Assembly: GCA_002104945.1 (NCBI GenBank)
Contig: MCFH01000012.1
Location: 620,001-684,000, forward strand
Source of the DNA: Piromyces finnis
Taxonomy: Eukaryota; Neocallimastigomycota; Neocallimastigomycetes; Neocallimastigales; Neocallimastigaceae
Reading direction: 5' to 3'
DNA: 64,000 nt
The stretch's first letter is position 1. Every line of letters begins with the position of its first letter. Below, piece by piece: positions 1-13,365 of the stretch. The notes below the pieces were generated by a model. It did no database searches, was not told the DNA's origin, and worked only from the letters and a program-made list of their open reading frames with translations. Made by a program: the position numbers and the translations under genes.

Positions 1-2999
1 GTTTTATATATACACATTTGATACTTTTTTTTTAAACATTATTATTATTACTTTAAAATTTTGTAATATACTTTTTTTTTTTTTCTGTTGTTATTTTGTT
101 TTACTGTATTTGAAATTAAAATAAAAGAATATTTACGACGTTAAACAATCAAACGGTTTAAACTTTAATTTTTTCTAAATAAAATGTAAATTGTATTTTC
201 AATTTTTTTTTAAATTTTCTTAAAATATATAAATATAGGAAGAAGAAGAAGAAGAAGAAGAATATAATTTATACTTTTTTTTTCTACTTACAATATTAAA
301 ACAAAAAAAATAAGTATTTCTCTATTATTCAAAGGAGTTTAACAATCCCTTCTTCTTTATTTACTATCTTTTTTTATTATTATAATAACAAATAATAAAA
401 TAAAAAAAAAAAAAAAGGAAAAAAAGGAAAAAAAAACTTTATTTAAATAAAAATTAGATGATTAACAATTGAATAATATATAATATATTGTATCAATATA
501 ATCTAATATATTGAATAATTTAAAAACAAAAATAAACTATACTTTTTTTATTCATAAAAATAAAATGTTCAAACTTTTTTTTTTTTACTAGTGTTGTTAT
601 TACTATTTGTCATAGTAATAGATAATGCGTTTAAACAGCAATTATTTTCAATAGCATTACTTTAACAAAAAAGAAGTTAATCGCATACATAAAAAAAAAA
701 AAAAGGTTACCATAACCATCAAAATAATCATGAATCCATATTTCTTAAAAAAATATTTCCTAATGAAATGTTAAATTATTTTTTCCTATATAAAGTTTAT
801 ATATAATTTTTTTTTAATATTCATGATTTTCAACAACTTTTTATTTATAAAAGGACACTTTTTTTGTGAATAGGATGCAGCAACAGTAATTCAAAAAAAA
901 AAAAAAAAAAAAAAAAAAACATTTTTATATGTATAATACATTAACATTATATATTTTCAATTTTAAATCCATTTATTTTAATATGAAAATAATATTTATT
1001 TTCAACATTAAAAACAAATTAAAATTCTTTAGAAAAATAAAAAAATACTATTTTAGGAAATAAATAAATAAATTAATTTAATGAAATTACAACCTAACCT
1101 TTTAGAGTAAAAGAATGAAAAAAAAAAAAAAAAGCCTTTTCAAAAAAGGCAGCATTTAAAAGCCTACCTAAATAAAGCATAACAAATATCAACTAAAGGA
1201 TTACTTTTTAGTATTAATACTAACTATTTTATGGAATAATTTTATTAAAATTGAAAATATATCAAGTTTAAATAATAATAATAATTATTTCAATATATAG
1301 GAAAGTTTATTGAATTAAATAGATAAGTAATAGTTTTTAAAGTACCATCGTTGAAAATAAATTTAAACTCTAAAAAAAATGACAATACCATAATATAAAA
1401 TATAATAGTTTTAGTTATGTTTATAAATAGCAAATAAATAATATATGAATTTGTATGTTATTGTTATTTTAACTATATTATTTATTAGTCTTTATGTATA
1501 ATATGAATAATGAATATATTGAATTAATAATATAATATTATATTATTGCTATCTAATATCACACACAAATTTACTTTTAACAATATAAACATATATATAT
1601 ATATATTAAAAGTAAAAAATAGACTATTAAATAATAACTTATTGAGTACAACTTTTTTTTTTTTTTAAAGATTATTCAAAACTTTTATTTTTCTCTTGGA
1701 ATATAGAATAGTCCATGTCTATAATATCTGAGTCATTTTAAGTGGTAAAGTATTTATGGTATATCTGTAATCAGTTATATTTTTGTTCAATATTTTAATT
1801 GTTTAAAACAAAATTATTTCTCATAAAAAATATCAAAATAAAAAATAAATATTTATATAAATAACTACAATCCCTATGAATACTATAAAATAATTTTATA
1901 AATTAATATAGAATCTTTTAATTTCATTTACTAAAATACAAAAGGATTCACTTTTTCAATTTAATGATTTAGTAGTGACTTTTTTAAGAAAAAAATAGAT
2001 TCCCTTTACAAATCTTTTAATTAATTATGTGATTATATATTTGCTTACTATGTCATTATCACCAAATGTATTTTTTTTTTAATATGCAATATCTTTATTT
2101 ACAATACTCAACCATATTTGTATACTTAATATTTGTGAAACTATCTAATTATTTTTCATGATGAAATTATAAAATGTTTATATATACATAGATTTATTCA
2201 TTAAACTACTTGGATATATATTATTCAAGTATTCTCATTTTACATTTCAACATTTCCCTAAAATTCTTTTAGTTGTAAAGATTTTCAAATTATTCATTAT
2301 TTCTAATGATTTTTAATTTTATTAGTATAATTATTCTCTCTTGTATTTTATCCAATCAATTTTTTATTTTATTCTAATAGATAAATAATTTAAAACTTGC
2401 AATAAAAAAATAAGTAAATGGCTAAATAAAGCCTAATGTTAATAGTGAAAGGTGAAAGAATGGGATTATACTTGAACTATTTAATAGCATTAGTTTGTTG
2501 ATAATAAATAATTACTTTCTAATAAAGATCTTATTTTCATAGGATACCGTGTAATAATATATGTAGAGTTTAATTACCCAATTATATTATTCTAAAATTA
2601 TAAAGTATTATTCCAATGTTAAAGAGTTAATTATCTCTCTCTACAAAAGAGATAATATTGTAAATTTAATCCTTTGCTATATAAATATAAAATCTACAGT
2701 TTTTTTTTTCATTTTATTTTATTTTATTATATGGTATAAAGATTATTTATGATAAATTATATGTAAAAAAAAAAAAATCAACATTTAATTTGTAATTGTA
2801 AAAAAGTAAACTGAATATAAATACAATTGAAGAATAATTTATTTTCTAATAAAAAAGAAAACTTTATTCCTCCAATGAATTTATATATTAAATAAATTAA
2901 ATATTTTGTAAAGAAATAATATATTAAGATATGTTGTTATATTTGTTATATGTGTAAAATAAATATACATAATGAAAATTTTAATTACACAAAACTAAT
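1..2999. other. AT-rich intergenic region, no gene seen
   Basis: Very AT-rich sequence with many A and T homopolymers and a short GAA repeat near 240-262. I found no coding exon, tRNA-like or rRNA-like sequence in it on either strand. It lies downstream of the minus-strand Skp1 gene. Confidence 0.6.
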
Positions 3000-3446
3000 T
3001 TATTCATTTCCTTCACCTTCTGGATATGGAATGTTAAAGTAGTCTCTAATTTCCTCAGCGGTTTTACCTCTGATATTATCAGCAATATGTCTACAAGTTA
3101 AATTAAGAAGAGTCTTAATATCCATATAGTTGGCAGCAAGAGCAGTGTCAAATAATTGTTCCTTTGTACTGAAACTTTCCAAGTATTCTTGATCCCAATT
3201 ATCTTTACTTTCTTCATCATCATATTCATATTCATCAAAATTATCACCACGATGGTGTTGACAGTATTCAATAACTTTTTCTAAAATTTCACCAGTAACA
3301 TTTGGAAGTGGGATGCTTTCGTTTTCAGTTTCTTCAACATCTTCTAACATGTTATTTATAAGTTGTGATTTAATAGCAACGTCTTTATCGATATTGAAAA
3401 TCTTACCGTCAGAACTTTCTAAGCTAACTTTGATGACTTCAGCCAT
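3000..3446 (-). CDS. SKP1: Skp1, SCF ubiquitin ligase adaptor
   Basis: Single-exon gene for a 148-residue protein. Skp1 links cullin (through its N-terminal BTB/POZ fold) to F-box proteins in SCF ubiquitin ligases, in cytosol and nucleus. Visible family features are the start (VSLESSDGKIF), the central IPLPNV segment, VIEYCQHH, the acidic loop leading into WDQEYL, and the helix region LFDTALAANYMDIKTLL followed by GKTAEEIRDYFNI. Family members usually run about 160 residues and end in a helix rich in E and W after FNI. Here the protein stops after a short PYPEGEGNE tail, so the last F-box-contacting helix seems absent. I found no downstream exon supplying it. Start is the first ATG before the conserved beta strand. 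The identification is secure; whether the short C-terminus is real is uncertain. Confidence 0.93.
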   Translation of the reverse strand: MAEVIKVSLESSDGKIFNIDKDVAIKSQLINNMLEDVEETENESIPLPNVTGEILEKVIEYCQHHRGDNFDEYEYDDEESKDNWDQEYLESFSTKEQLFDTALAANYMDIKTLLNLTCRHIADNIRGKTAEEIRDYFNIPYPEGEGNE

Positions 3447-5539
3447 TTTATCTATTTATTTTATAAATCTAAATTCAATTGATAAATAATATAAATTTTA
3501 TTAATTTCTTATCCAATAAATAGTTTAATTTTATTTTAATGTGTCCTTTTTTTTATTTTATTTTATTCTTGTTTTTGTTTTTATGTTTGTTTTTGCTTTT
3601 ATTTATTCGTATGTGTTTTTCTTTCTTTATTTTTACCTTTAAACTTTAGATTAAAAAAAAAAAAAGATATATTTTTTCTATAAATAAAATCAAAATAAAA
3701 AAATTAAAAATCTATTTATTTTTAAAGTAACGAAAGCTTTATCTAAAAATAAATAATAAAAAAAAAAAAAAGGAAAAAGGATAAAAAAACTTACTTAAAT
3801 TATTTATATTTTCAAAGGGAAAAAACAAACCAAAAAAAAAAAAAAATTATTGTCACCTTCACCTCAATTATTAATATTTAGAATTAATATATGATTCAAT
3901 TTATTAATTTAACCACAATAATATAAAAATTTAAATTGATTATTATTCTTAAATAACAACCGATTTTCCATATTTATTATTATTTTTAGCTTAACCTTTT
4001 CTCTTGAAAAAAATGAAATACTAAATGATAATGAAAAGCTATTATTTATATTAATAAAGAATAAAAAAAAAAAACATTTAACCTGATTTCTGTTAATATT
4101 ATAATCTTATTTATCAATATTATTTTTTAATAAAATAAAATAACATAAAAAGGCAGTAAAAAAAAAATTTTATAAAGGGTTTTTAATTTTGATAATAAAT
4201 TAAAATAAAAAAAATAGATATAGATATAGTTTTGAAATATTATTTCCTAAAGGACTGAAAAATATTATTGAATACTTGGATAAAAACTTTAGTTAATAAC
4301 ATTTAATAAAAGTACTAGGTATGTGTAAACTACCTATAAAACATTTTTTATTTATTTTATATTTTTATTTCAAAACAAATCAAAATCAAAAGGACAAGTT
4401 TTAAGTGAATAATATTTCTATTTAAATTCATAACGAGTTAGTAATAATAATTAAATGAACGTAGTAAAAAGAAAAAAAAAAAGGAAAAGGAAAATGGTGT
4501 TCAATTTTTTTATACATTTAAATAGTTTATAATAATAACGTTATTGATTTCATATAAAACTTTTTTTTTTTTTTACCAGTGAACAATAGATTTATATTTA
4601 TGTATTAGAAAAGAGTATATCAATTATTAAAAGATGTATAAAAAGGAATAAATTATTTATAATTATATATTCGTGTATTTAATAAGGAATTTATTTTTTA
4701 AAAGTTTTTAAATAAAAGTAATTTATATAAATAATTAAAAGATTTAGTTCTTATGAATAGTAATTAATAAAATTTAATAACCTATTTTTCATAATATTTT
4801 TGAAATGAATAGAACTTTTTTTAAGTATGTAAAAATGATTATTTCATTATCTTTAAATATCATAACAACAACAACAACAACAACAATAACAACAATAACA
4901 AAAAAAGGTTTTAACAAATAAAAAATAACCTTATTTTTTTAAAGTAAAAAAACTATATATTAAATTATATAATAGTAACAAATTTAAAATATCACAATAT
5001 TCCACATTTTTTTAAATTATAAAATTTTAATACTATTGGTATATATTATTATTTTAAAAACATTATCTTTTTTTTTTAAAGTTCCACAATATTTTTGGAG
5101 TTTCACCCAACAACTCCATAAATAGTTTTCAAAAGAATAATTTTCAAGTGGTTTTGTTAGGAAAAAAATAGGCTAATTTTTGTGTACAAAATGGTTAGGG
5201 AATTTTGATAATTCTTAATTAATTAATCCTTTTTAATTTAATTTTTTTTAATTAAATTTTATTTTTTTTTTAAAATGCTTTAATTAAAATTTTTATTGTA
5301 TACAAAACGGTCATGATATAAAAGTTTGATAGGTAAATATTGAATTTCAAATGATGAATTAGAGAACTATATGAACTATATACTTTTAATTATTTTTAAA
5401 ATAGTTTTGTGTAGTTAAACTATTTATGCATAGGAACTATTATTCATTAACTATGTTTTAGTAAATGTTAAAAAAGAAAAAACAATTTAGGTAAATGTTG
5501 ATATTTTTTTTTGAATTTAGTTTTATTTATTTTTACTGT
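3447..5539. other. Intergenic region between the two Skp1-type genes
   Basis: AT-rich sequence with poly-A/T runs and a short CAA repeat near 4863-4905. No coding exon or RNA gene was recognised. Confidence 0.55.
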
Positions 5540-6088
5540 TTATCGTTCAGTGAAACGACGTGTAGGAGGTGTACTATTTTTGGAATCATCTGTATCATTA
5601 AATCTAAAATGAATTGTTATATTATTGTCAATTTGGCCAATAATTTCAATAGCTATATATTTACAAATTAAAATTAAAAGATTATTAATTTTCATGGTGT
5701 GAGCGGCATGGACTAGGTCAAATAGTAATTCTTTATTTACATTTTTAAAATAGTCTTTGGCCCAGGAATCATATTTAATGTTGTTTCTATTATTATTATA
5801 TATTAATTCCTGATGGCAATGTTTACAATAATCTATTACCTAGGTGAATTGAAATAAATTTTATGTTAAATTTAAATTTTTAATTTAAAGTGATATGTTA
5901 TAGTAACTAATATATAGTATAGTAACCTTATTTAACGTCGAGTATTTAACATTTTCTAATAAAATGGGATTTTCAATATCATTTCCTTTTTCTTTTAAAA
6001 TGTCTGAAATAAGTTCTGACTGTAAAACAATTTCTTTATTCACCCTAACAAGTACTCCGTCATACGATTCCAACGTAATTTCTGTCAT
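5540..6088 (-). CDS. Diverged Skp1-like protein, two exons
   Basis: Inferred exons are 5927-6088 and 5540-5839. The intron runs from GT at 5926 to AG at 5840, and joins LNK to VIDYCKHC in frame, giving 153 residues. The order of Skp1 landmarks is kept: TEITLESYDGVLVRV at the start, VIDYC, SWAKDYF, then a helix LLFDLVHAAHTMKINNLL and a CKYIA segment. Many family positions are changed, and the C-terminal third ends in an unrelated basic tail (TPPTRRFTER) instead of the F-box-binding helix. It lies on the same strand 2.1 kb upstream of the normal Skp1 gene, so it is probably a local duplicate that has diverged. It could be a specialised paralogue or a decaying copy; the reading frame is intact. 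Confidence 0.75.
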
Positions 6089-6667
6089 TTACTTTTTTTT
6101 TTTTTTATTGTTAAAATGAAATATAATTCTATATTGTTATTTATTATTAATAACGTTATTATATATTTTATGGTAAAAGAAGAAAAACATAAAATATGTT
6201 TATTTTTTTAAAAAAAAATTTTATTATTTATAAAAATTGTTTCGAAAAGTTAATAGACTATTTTTTTTTTATTTTCACTGATTATTAAATTATTGATACA
6301 TTTTTATTATTAGTTATTTTTATTAATATTTATTATTGTAAATTGATTTTTGTAGGACTATCAAATAAATTCTTACTTTTTAAATAGGAATAGTTTGGAA
6401 GTTTAAAGGAAGGAAGGGAGAAAGAAAGAAAGAAAAAAAAAAATAAATAAATAAAAAATAGATATAAAAGGAAAAGGTTAATAATTTTAAAAAATTATTT
6501 TTTTTTATTGGCGTAGTTAGAAAACTAATGAATTAATAACTTTAACTCTTTTTTTTTTTTTTATAATTTCGAATTAGGTATTAATAACAATAAAAATATG
6601 TATTATTATTTTCATTTTCTATTAATTCTTTTAACAAATAATTGTTTTATACTTTAAATCATACTGA

Positions 6668-6698
<31 letters not shown>

Positions 6699-8172
6699 CA
6701 TTTTTTCATTTTTAATATCAATAATTATTAGAAGGAATTATCCAATTAGCCTGATTTTACCTATAAAAGGTTTTCTTTAGCTACTCTACTTTTTTGGATC
6801 GTTCAAAATGTATACATTATAGGTTTAAACTATAAAATTCTTAGAGAAATAAACCAATAAATCCATTAAATATATGTAAATGTTGGGTGTATAAAAAAAT
6901 GTAATTATAAAAAGAATTGAAATCATTTTAAATTAATAAAGTAATATCTATATATTTTACTATTCCATTATTCACTTTACATCTATCTTTAAAATAGCCA
7001 GTACATCTATCATTTTCAGTATAATTCTATCTTTTTAAACTTTTTGGAATATTCAATTTATTAATTAAAAAAACCATCATCACCACTTTTTTATTAGATC
7101 TTTATTAAATTTTCTATCAATAAATTGTTGGTAACTTACAAATTGACTGCTTATATATTGTAGCATATATAAATAATAAACAAAATAATAATTTAATATT
7201 TTTTTAATTCTAATCATATAAAATAATAGGATAAATTCAATATATATAATATATATACAATATATTAAACAATATACTATACTATTTAATTGTATTAATA
7301 TTTTTTATTACCAATGGATGATAATGTAAATAAATTAATGAATCAATATTATTGAATGAATGAATAAATAAATAATTAAATAAATAATTATAAATTAATA
7401 AATAAATAAATAATAAATAGATAAATAAGTTATAAATTAATAAATAAATATACATTTAATATAAATACATTAATGAAAAAATATATAAATCAATGAATAA
7501 ATGAATGAATGAATAAATAAATATAAATTAATAAAATCAATGAATAATTATTATATTAATAAATAATATATAAATATATTCATATATTCATTTTAAATTA
7601 TTATTCCAATAGGTTAATATAAATAATTTTTTTCTTCCTTATTGAACTCACTTTTCTTTTTAATTTTTTATTTATTTACCTTTAAAAGTAAATTTATTAA
7701 CTTTACTTTTTTATAATATAATAAAACATTATTATACCACCTTTTTTTATTATTATTTATTATTACTTATTTTTAGAGTAAATATCATAAAATAGTAATT
7801 CTTTTCAATCTATTAATATGATATCAATATAATATATATAGTTTTTTTTGATGGATCAATTTATGTAACAATTAAGATTAAGATGAAGTAGTATATATTT
7901 GAAACAGAAATAGATAAAATGAAAAAGAAACATTGAAATGTTTGAAGGAGAAAAAAAAAAAAGAAAAAAAAAAAAGTAAAGAGAACAAAATTTGTACTGT
8001 ATAATAAAAACCAAAATAATACGCGTTTATGAAAGATATAAAAAAAAAAAAGAATCCATGTTCTGTTTTATTGATTAATCAAAATTTTTATGACAATTAA
8101 TAAAGAATTTGAATATAAAGATTAACGCATCATCTTTTTTTTATAACTACATAGTAAATTAATTTAATAACA
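6089..8172. other. Intergenic region with AT simple repeats
   Basis: Divergent intergenic space between a leftward Skp1-like gene and the rightward helicase gene. It contains a TA run at about 6672-6701 and a degenerate tract of AATA/AATG tetranucleotides at about 7340-7560. No coding sequence was recognised. The helicase promoter should lie near its right end, but I cannot mark a specific element. Confidence 0.5.
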
Positions 8173-10225
8173 ATGGCCGATCATAACGACGATCTTATTG
8201 ATTACGATGAAGATGAAGAAACCGTCCCAGTTGAAACCACTACAACCAATGAAGGTGTAAATGATGTTGCCGATGTTCCTTCTGAAGCTAAGGAAGTTAA
8301 GAAGGGTTCATATGTTGGTATTCACGCTACTGGTTTTAAAGATTTCATGTTAAAGCCAGAACTTTCAAGAGCTATTGTTGATTGTGGTTTTGAACATCCA
8401 TCTGAAGGTAAACATCCATTTTGTTATTATAGCTAAAAAGCTAAAAAGATTAAGGATGATCATATATTGAATATTGAATGATCCCTTCCGTTTTTAAATT
8501 GTTGGCCTGATCAAATAAAATTGATTTGTTGTGCAGTAATACGGATAATACGGATATTCGTGCAATTTAAAACAAAGGAACACATCACATTTTAATTAAT
8601 CATTAAAAAAATAAAACAATATTATGTTCAATTCTAATAACACAAAATGTGCACTATTTTTAACATATTTGAAATAATTTAGTTCAACAAGAATGTATTC
8701 CACAAGCTATTCTTGGTACTGATGTCCTTTGTCAAGCTAAGAGTGGTATGGGTAAAACTGCTGTTTTCGTTTTAGCTACTCTTAATCAATTAGAACCATC
8801 CAATGGTGAAATTTCTGTTATTGTTCTTTGCCACACCAGAGAATTAGCTTTCCAAATTAGAAATGAATATGCTCGTTTCTCCAAATATATGAGTTTTAAT
8901 GAAGTTCCAGTTAAGACTACCACAATTTACGGTGGTGTTCCAATCAAGGAAAACATTGATGAAATTCAAAATGAAAAACCACAAATTATTGTTGGTACTC
9001 CAGGTAGAGTTTTAGCTTTAATTAGAAACAAGACTCTTAATCTCCGTAATGTTAAGCACTTTGTTTTAGATGAATGTGATAAGATGCTTGAACAATTAGG
9101 TAATTATTTAAATATTTTTATGAAACTTTTTTTTTTTTAATAAAACGTAGTATATGATGAATTTATACAATGCTATTATTAACGGTATGTTATTTTTGTT
9201 TATATCTGTAAAGATATGAGAAGAGATGTCCAAGAAATTTTCCGTAACACTAAGCACCAAAAGCAAGTTATGATGTTCACTGCTACTTTAAGTAAGGAAA
9301 TCAGACCAATTTGTAAGAAGTTTATGCACAATGTAAGTATTGTAAGATTTTTTTTTTTAAATTCTGTAAGTCAATGATATTAATTTTTATTTTTTTTACA
9401 TTAGCCATTAGAAATCTTTGTTGATAATGAAACTAAGCTTACCTTACACGGTCTTCAACAACACTACATCAAGTTAAAGGAAAATGAAAAGAACAGAAAA
9501 TTAAATGACTTATTAGATGCTCTTGATTTCAATCAAGTTTGTATCTTTGTCAAGTCTGTCCAAAGAGCTAATGAATTAAATAAATTATTAAATGAATGTA
9601 ACTTCCCATCTATTTGCATTCACTCACAAATGAAGCAAGAAGAAAGGTAAATATTTATTTTTAATATTATATATTTTTATTTATTGCACAATTCAATTGG
9701 TATTAATTATTTTTTAAACACGAATATAATTGTGTTTACTACAGAATTAAGAGATACAAGCTTTTCAAGGATTACGAAAAGCGTTTAATGGTTGCAACTG
9801 ATATCTTTGGTCGTGGTATTGATATTGAAGGTGTTAACATTGTTATAAATTACGATATGCCAGATAGTGCTGATACCTATTTACATAGAGTAAGTATATT
9901 AAGCTATAATATATTGTAGATAAATTCAAAAAACATTAGAAATAAAATATTAATTTACTGTTTTTATTTTAGGTTGGTCGTGCTGGTCGTTTCGGTACTA
10001 AGGGTTTAGCTATAACATTTGTTTCTTCTAACGATGATTCACAGACCTTAAACCAAGTTCAAGAACGTTTTGAAGTTAACATTACTGAATTACCAGAAAC
10101 TATTGATACCACTACTTACAGTAAGTATTTTATAAGAAATATTATGAATAATAATTAATATTTTATATAAAATATAAACTAACAATTATAATTTATTTTT
10201 TATTTGTGTAATAGTGAACGCATAA
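8173..10225 (+). CDS. SUB2: Sub2/UAP56 DEAD-box RNA helicase, seven exons
   Basis: Exons inferred from GT..AG borders and frame: 8173-8407, 8683-9099, 9214-9332, 9405-9646, 9745-9889, 9973-10120 and 10215-10225. They total 438 residues, matching the usual length near 440. Sub2/UAP56 is the nuclear ATP-dependent RNA helicase of spliceosome assembly and TREX-linked mRNA export. Diagnostic sequence includes the N-terminal [20 protein letters not shown] block, the Walker A motif AKSGMGKT, the DECD box typical of this subfamily rather than DEAD, SAT-type motif III (TATL), and the C-terminal RGIDIE and [10 protein letters not shown] motifs. The last exon encodes only MNA and the stop. This is the only plus-strand gene in the window. 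The first intron is the longest (275 bp) and less AT-rich than the rest. Confidence 0.95.
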
Positions 10226-11342
10226 GCCTATTATTGAAAAGAAATGTTTTATTTCTATTGCAAACATATTTTTTATTTCAGAAAATAAAAGGAAAAAAAA
10301 AAAAAAAGAATTATTCATTCTATTTTTTTTTTTTTTTTACACACAATTCTTTGTTCAAAATAATATTTTTAATAAGTTATTTTTTTTATATAATAAATTA
10401 CTTTTAAATGTTATTTTTTTTTATTCCATTTTAAACATAGTATTTTATTAATCGTAATTAATTAAAGAATTAAGAAAAAAAAAAAAAAAAAAGAGACTAT
10501 TTCTTTTTTTTTTTTTTTTTTTTAAACTAAAGCAATTATTATTTTTTTTTTTAAAAAATTTATAATAAAACTAAATAAGTATATAATAATAATAATAATA
10601 AAAAAAAAAAACGAAGTTGACCATTTTTATAAATATTTATGTATAGTATTTTTTTTTGTGTTTTTTGTGTTTAAAAAAATTTATGAAATGGCTTTAACTT
10701 TGTCCATGAAAAAACCAAAGAAATTCTCATGCACAAAAATATAAAAATTTTATTTAACATCATGGATACCATTTATTTCGAATCGAAATAGATTGATTTT
10801 TTATTATTCCTCATCTAAAACGCTTTTCTTATACCAGTAAAAGGGCTTTTCAAAGGTATTTCCCTTGATCATTATTTTATGGATTAAAAAAAAAAAAAAA
10901 AGTGGAATATATTTTTTTTCCTACCAAAGGAAGGTATAAGTAAAATCTATAATACTCAACAAGTCTACTTCCCTCCTCCAAAAAAAAAAAAAAAAAAAAA
11001 AATTCAATTATACTGTTTTTTTTTTTATCCTTGTATAATAATTAATACAAAAAAAGAGGATCAAAAATCATGAATTAAAAAAATATATATATATATATAT
11101 TATTATTATTATTATTTAATACACACTTTTTTTTTTTTTTATCAATGTATTAAATTAAATATAAAAAGAAAAATAATAAACTTTATACTTTTTTTTATTT
11201 TTTATTTTTTTGTAGGCATAAAAATAATAAATTAATAGTTAATAATTTTACAATTTTTTTTTCTTTTTTCTCTTTTTTTCTGTTGAAAACCCTAATCTAT
11301 ATCTAATTATATTTAAAAATAAATAAAAATTATATACTATGT
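10226..11342. other. Convergent intergenic region
   Basis: Space between the 3' ends of the helicase gene and the minus-strand DnaJ gene. It is rich in poly-A and poly-T runs, as expected of transcript ends. One less AT-rich stretch at about 10680-10900 carries no recognisable coding or RNA-gene signal. Confidence 0.5.
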
Positions 11343-13365
11343 CTATTGTTGAGCACATTGTACTTGTGGTCCACTACCTCTTTCATCATCATCATCATAC
11401 ATATCACTTCTATCTTGTTGTTGAGATTTAGCATTTGGATCAATATTACTCATAACACATTCATCAATAACAGCATTTGATGGAATCTTTTCTTGTTGAA
11501 TCGATGGAAGAACACTCTTGAGCATTTGAGCCTTTTCATCACTGTACCATTCGGTGGTTGGGAATTCAACTTCAAATTTAACATATAAATAACCCTTATC
11601 AAATGGATTTCTGTAGGTTGGCATACCTTCATTATTTATGCACTTTGTTTGATCTGTAGTTTGTTATTAATGATAATTATGATAGCATTATTATTATTAT
11701 TTACAATATATATAATATATAAATAATTAGTATTTGTTATTAAAAGATTTAAAATTATTATCATTATCATTATTATTTCTTAGTGTTTTGATAAATTCCA
11801 TATATCGTTCAATTTAATAAAACTATTCATTTAAATTTTATTTGTAGCAATTATTATTAATTCTTTTAATAATTACCTGGTTTTATTATTTCTCCTGGAT
11901 TTATTGTAACGTTCAAATATCTATCATCCAAGTGCTTGATATTGAATGTACCACCAGTTAAGGCAGTAATTAAATCAATCTTTTGATCAATGTATAAATC
12001 TCTACCCTTTCTCTTAAATACATCATGTGGCTTTTCCTTAACAACAATAATAATATCACCAGCTTCAATACCTGGAGCTTGATCAGCTTCACCAGAAAAG
12101 GTAATTTGTTGACCATCAGTCATACCCTTATCAATTGGAACTTCAATAATCTATAGTTATTATTGTTATTATTTAAAAAAGGAAAAGAAAAAAAAAAAGA
12201 TTTTTTTTTAAAATTATTATTATTATATATTTAAATATATATATATATATATAGATCAAATCATTTTCAATGATTATCTATCATTATTAATTGTAATATA
12301 GGTGTATAGATGTATTATATTATTTCAAATTAATTATTTATATGAAAATTTACCTTGGTTTCTTGAACAACTTTCTTACTGTGGCAAGTTTTACATTCTA
12401 ATTCCTTATTAATAATTTCACCAGTACCATTACAAGTTGAACAACTAGTTTGGTATTGTTGAATCATTGGTCCAATTTGTCTTCTGACAAATTTAACACC
12501 ACGACCATTACAATCTGAACAACTCTTAACAGCACCTTCTTTACCACCCTTACCATTACAGGCTTTACAAATAATATTGTGTTTTATTGAAAGTTTGAAA
12601 ACCTTTCCCTTATATAAATCTTCTAATGAAACCTTTAATGGATGAACGAGATCCTTACCACGACGTGGTCCACTGTTTCTAGAACTTCCACCAAATCCAA
12701 AGAAGGAAGAGAATAAGTCTTCTGGATTCATTCCCATACCTCCAGCATCACCACTTAAACCTTCTTCACCAACTATACACATTTAATATAATGCAATACA
12801 ATAGGGGATACACATTGTCATGTTTTTTTTTTTTTTTTTTTTTTTTTTTTGGCATACAGAACAATTTAATTTTACATTTTTTATTTATTTATTTTTAGTA
12901 AATGACCATAAAATAAAATATATATAATTTAAAAAATTTAAATATTGTGCCCATTTATAAAAAACAAAATTTTATTTTGTAATTTTGCATTTTTTTTTAA
13001 AAAAATTTGTTGTGAATATAATATACTTACATGAATCATAGGTTTCTCTTTTATGTGGGTCTGATAAAATTTCATATGCATGTGAAATTTCTTTGAATTT
13101 ATCAGCACCATCTGGATTCTATTAATATATATTAATTATTTTAAATGTTAAAATACTTTTTTTTTTTCTTCTAGTTTTTCATTATACATATATATTCCAA
13201 ATGAAAAAAAAAAAAAAAATGAAATGTGTAATTTTTTTTTTAATTATTAATTACTTTATCTGGGTGATATTTTAAAGCTAATTTTCTGTAAGCCTTCTTT
13301 AATTCGTTTTCAGAGGCTGTTGGTGAAACACCTAAGGTATCGTATAATTTTGTATCCTTGACCAT
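11343..13365 (-). CDS. YDJ1: Ydj1-type class I DnaJ (Hsp40) co-chaperone, five exons
   Basis: Exons in transcription order: 13255-13365, 13031-13118, 12354-12772, 11877-12150 and 11343-11653. All join in frame to 400 residues; yeast Ydj1 is about 409. The protein stimulates Hsp70 ATPase and delivers unfolded clients in the cytosol and at membranes. Visible parts are an N-terminal J domain with the HPD triad (KYHPDK), a Gly/Phe-rich linker (FSSFFGFGG), a zinc-binding region with [16 protein letters not shown] and CSTCNGTG plus a fourth, degenerate CKTCHSKK, and the substrate-binding C-terminal domains. It ends in CAQQ, a CaaX box for farnesylation like the one on Ydj1, implying membrane association. 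Identification is strong; exon borders rest on frame and GT..AG only. Confidence 0.94.

Noticed and set aside
10204-10407. A 67-codon plus-strand frame after SUB2
   Set aside because: It is low-complexity Phe/Lys/Tyr sequence from A/T runs and overlaps the last SUB2 exon in another frame.
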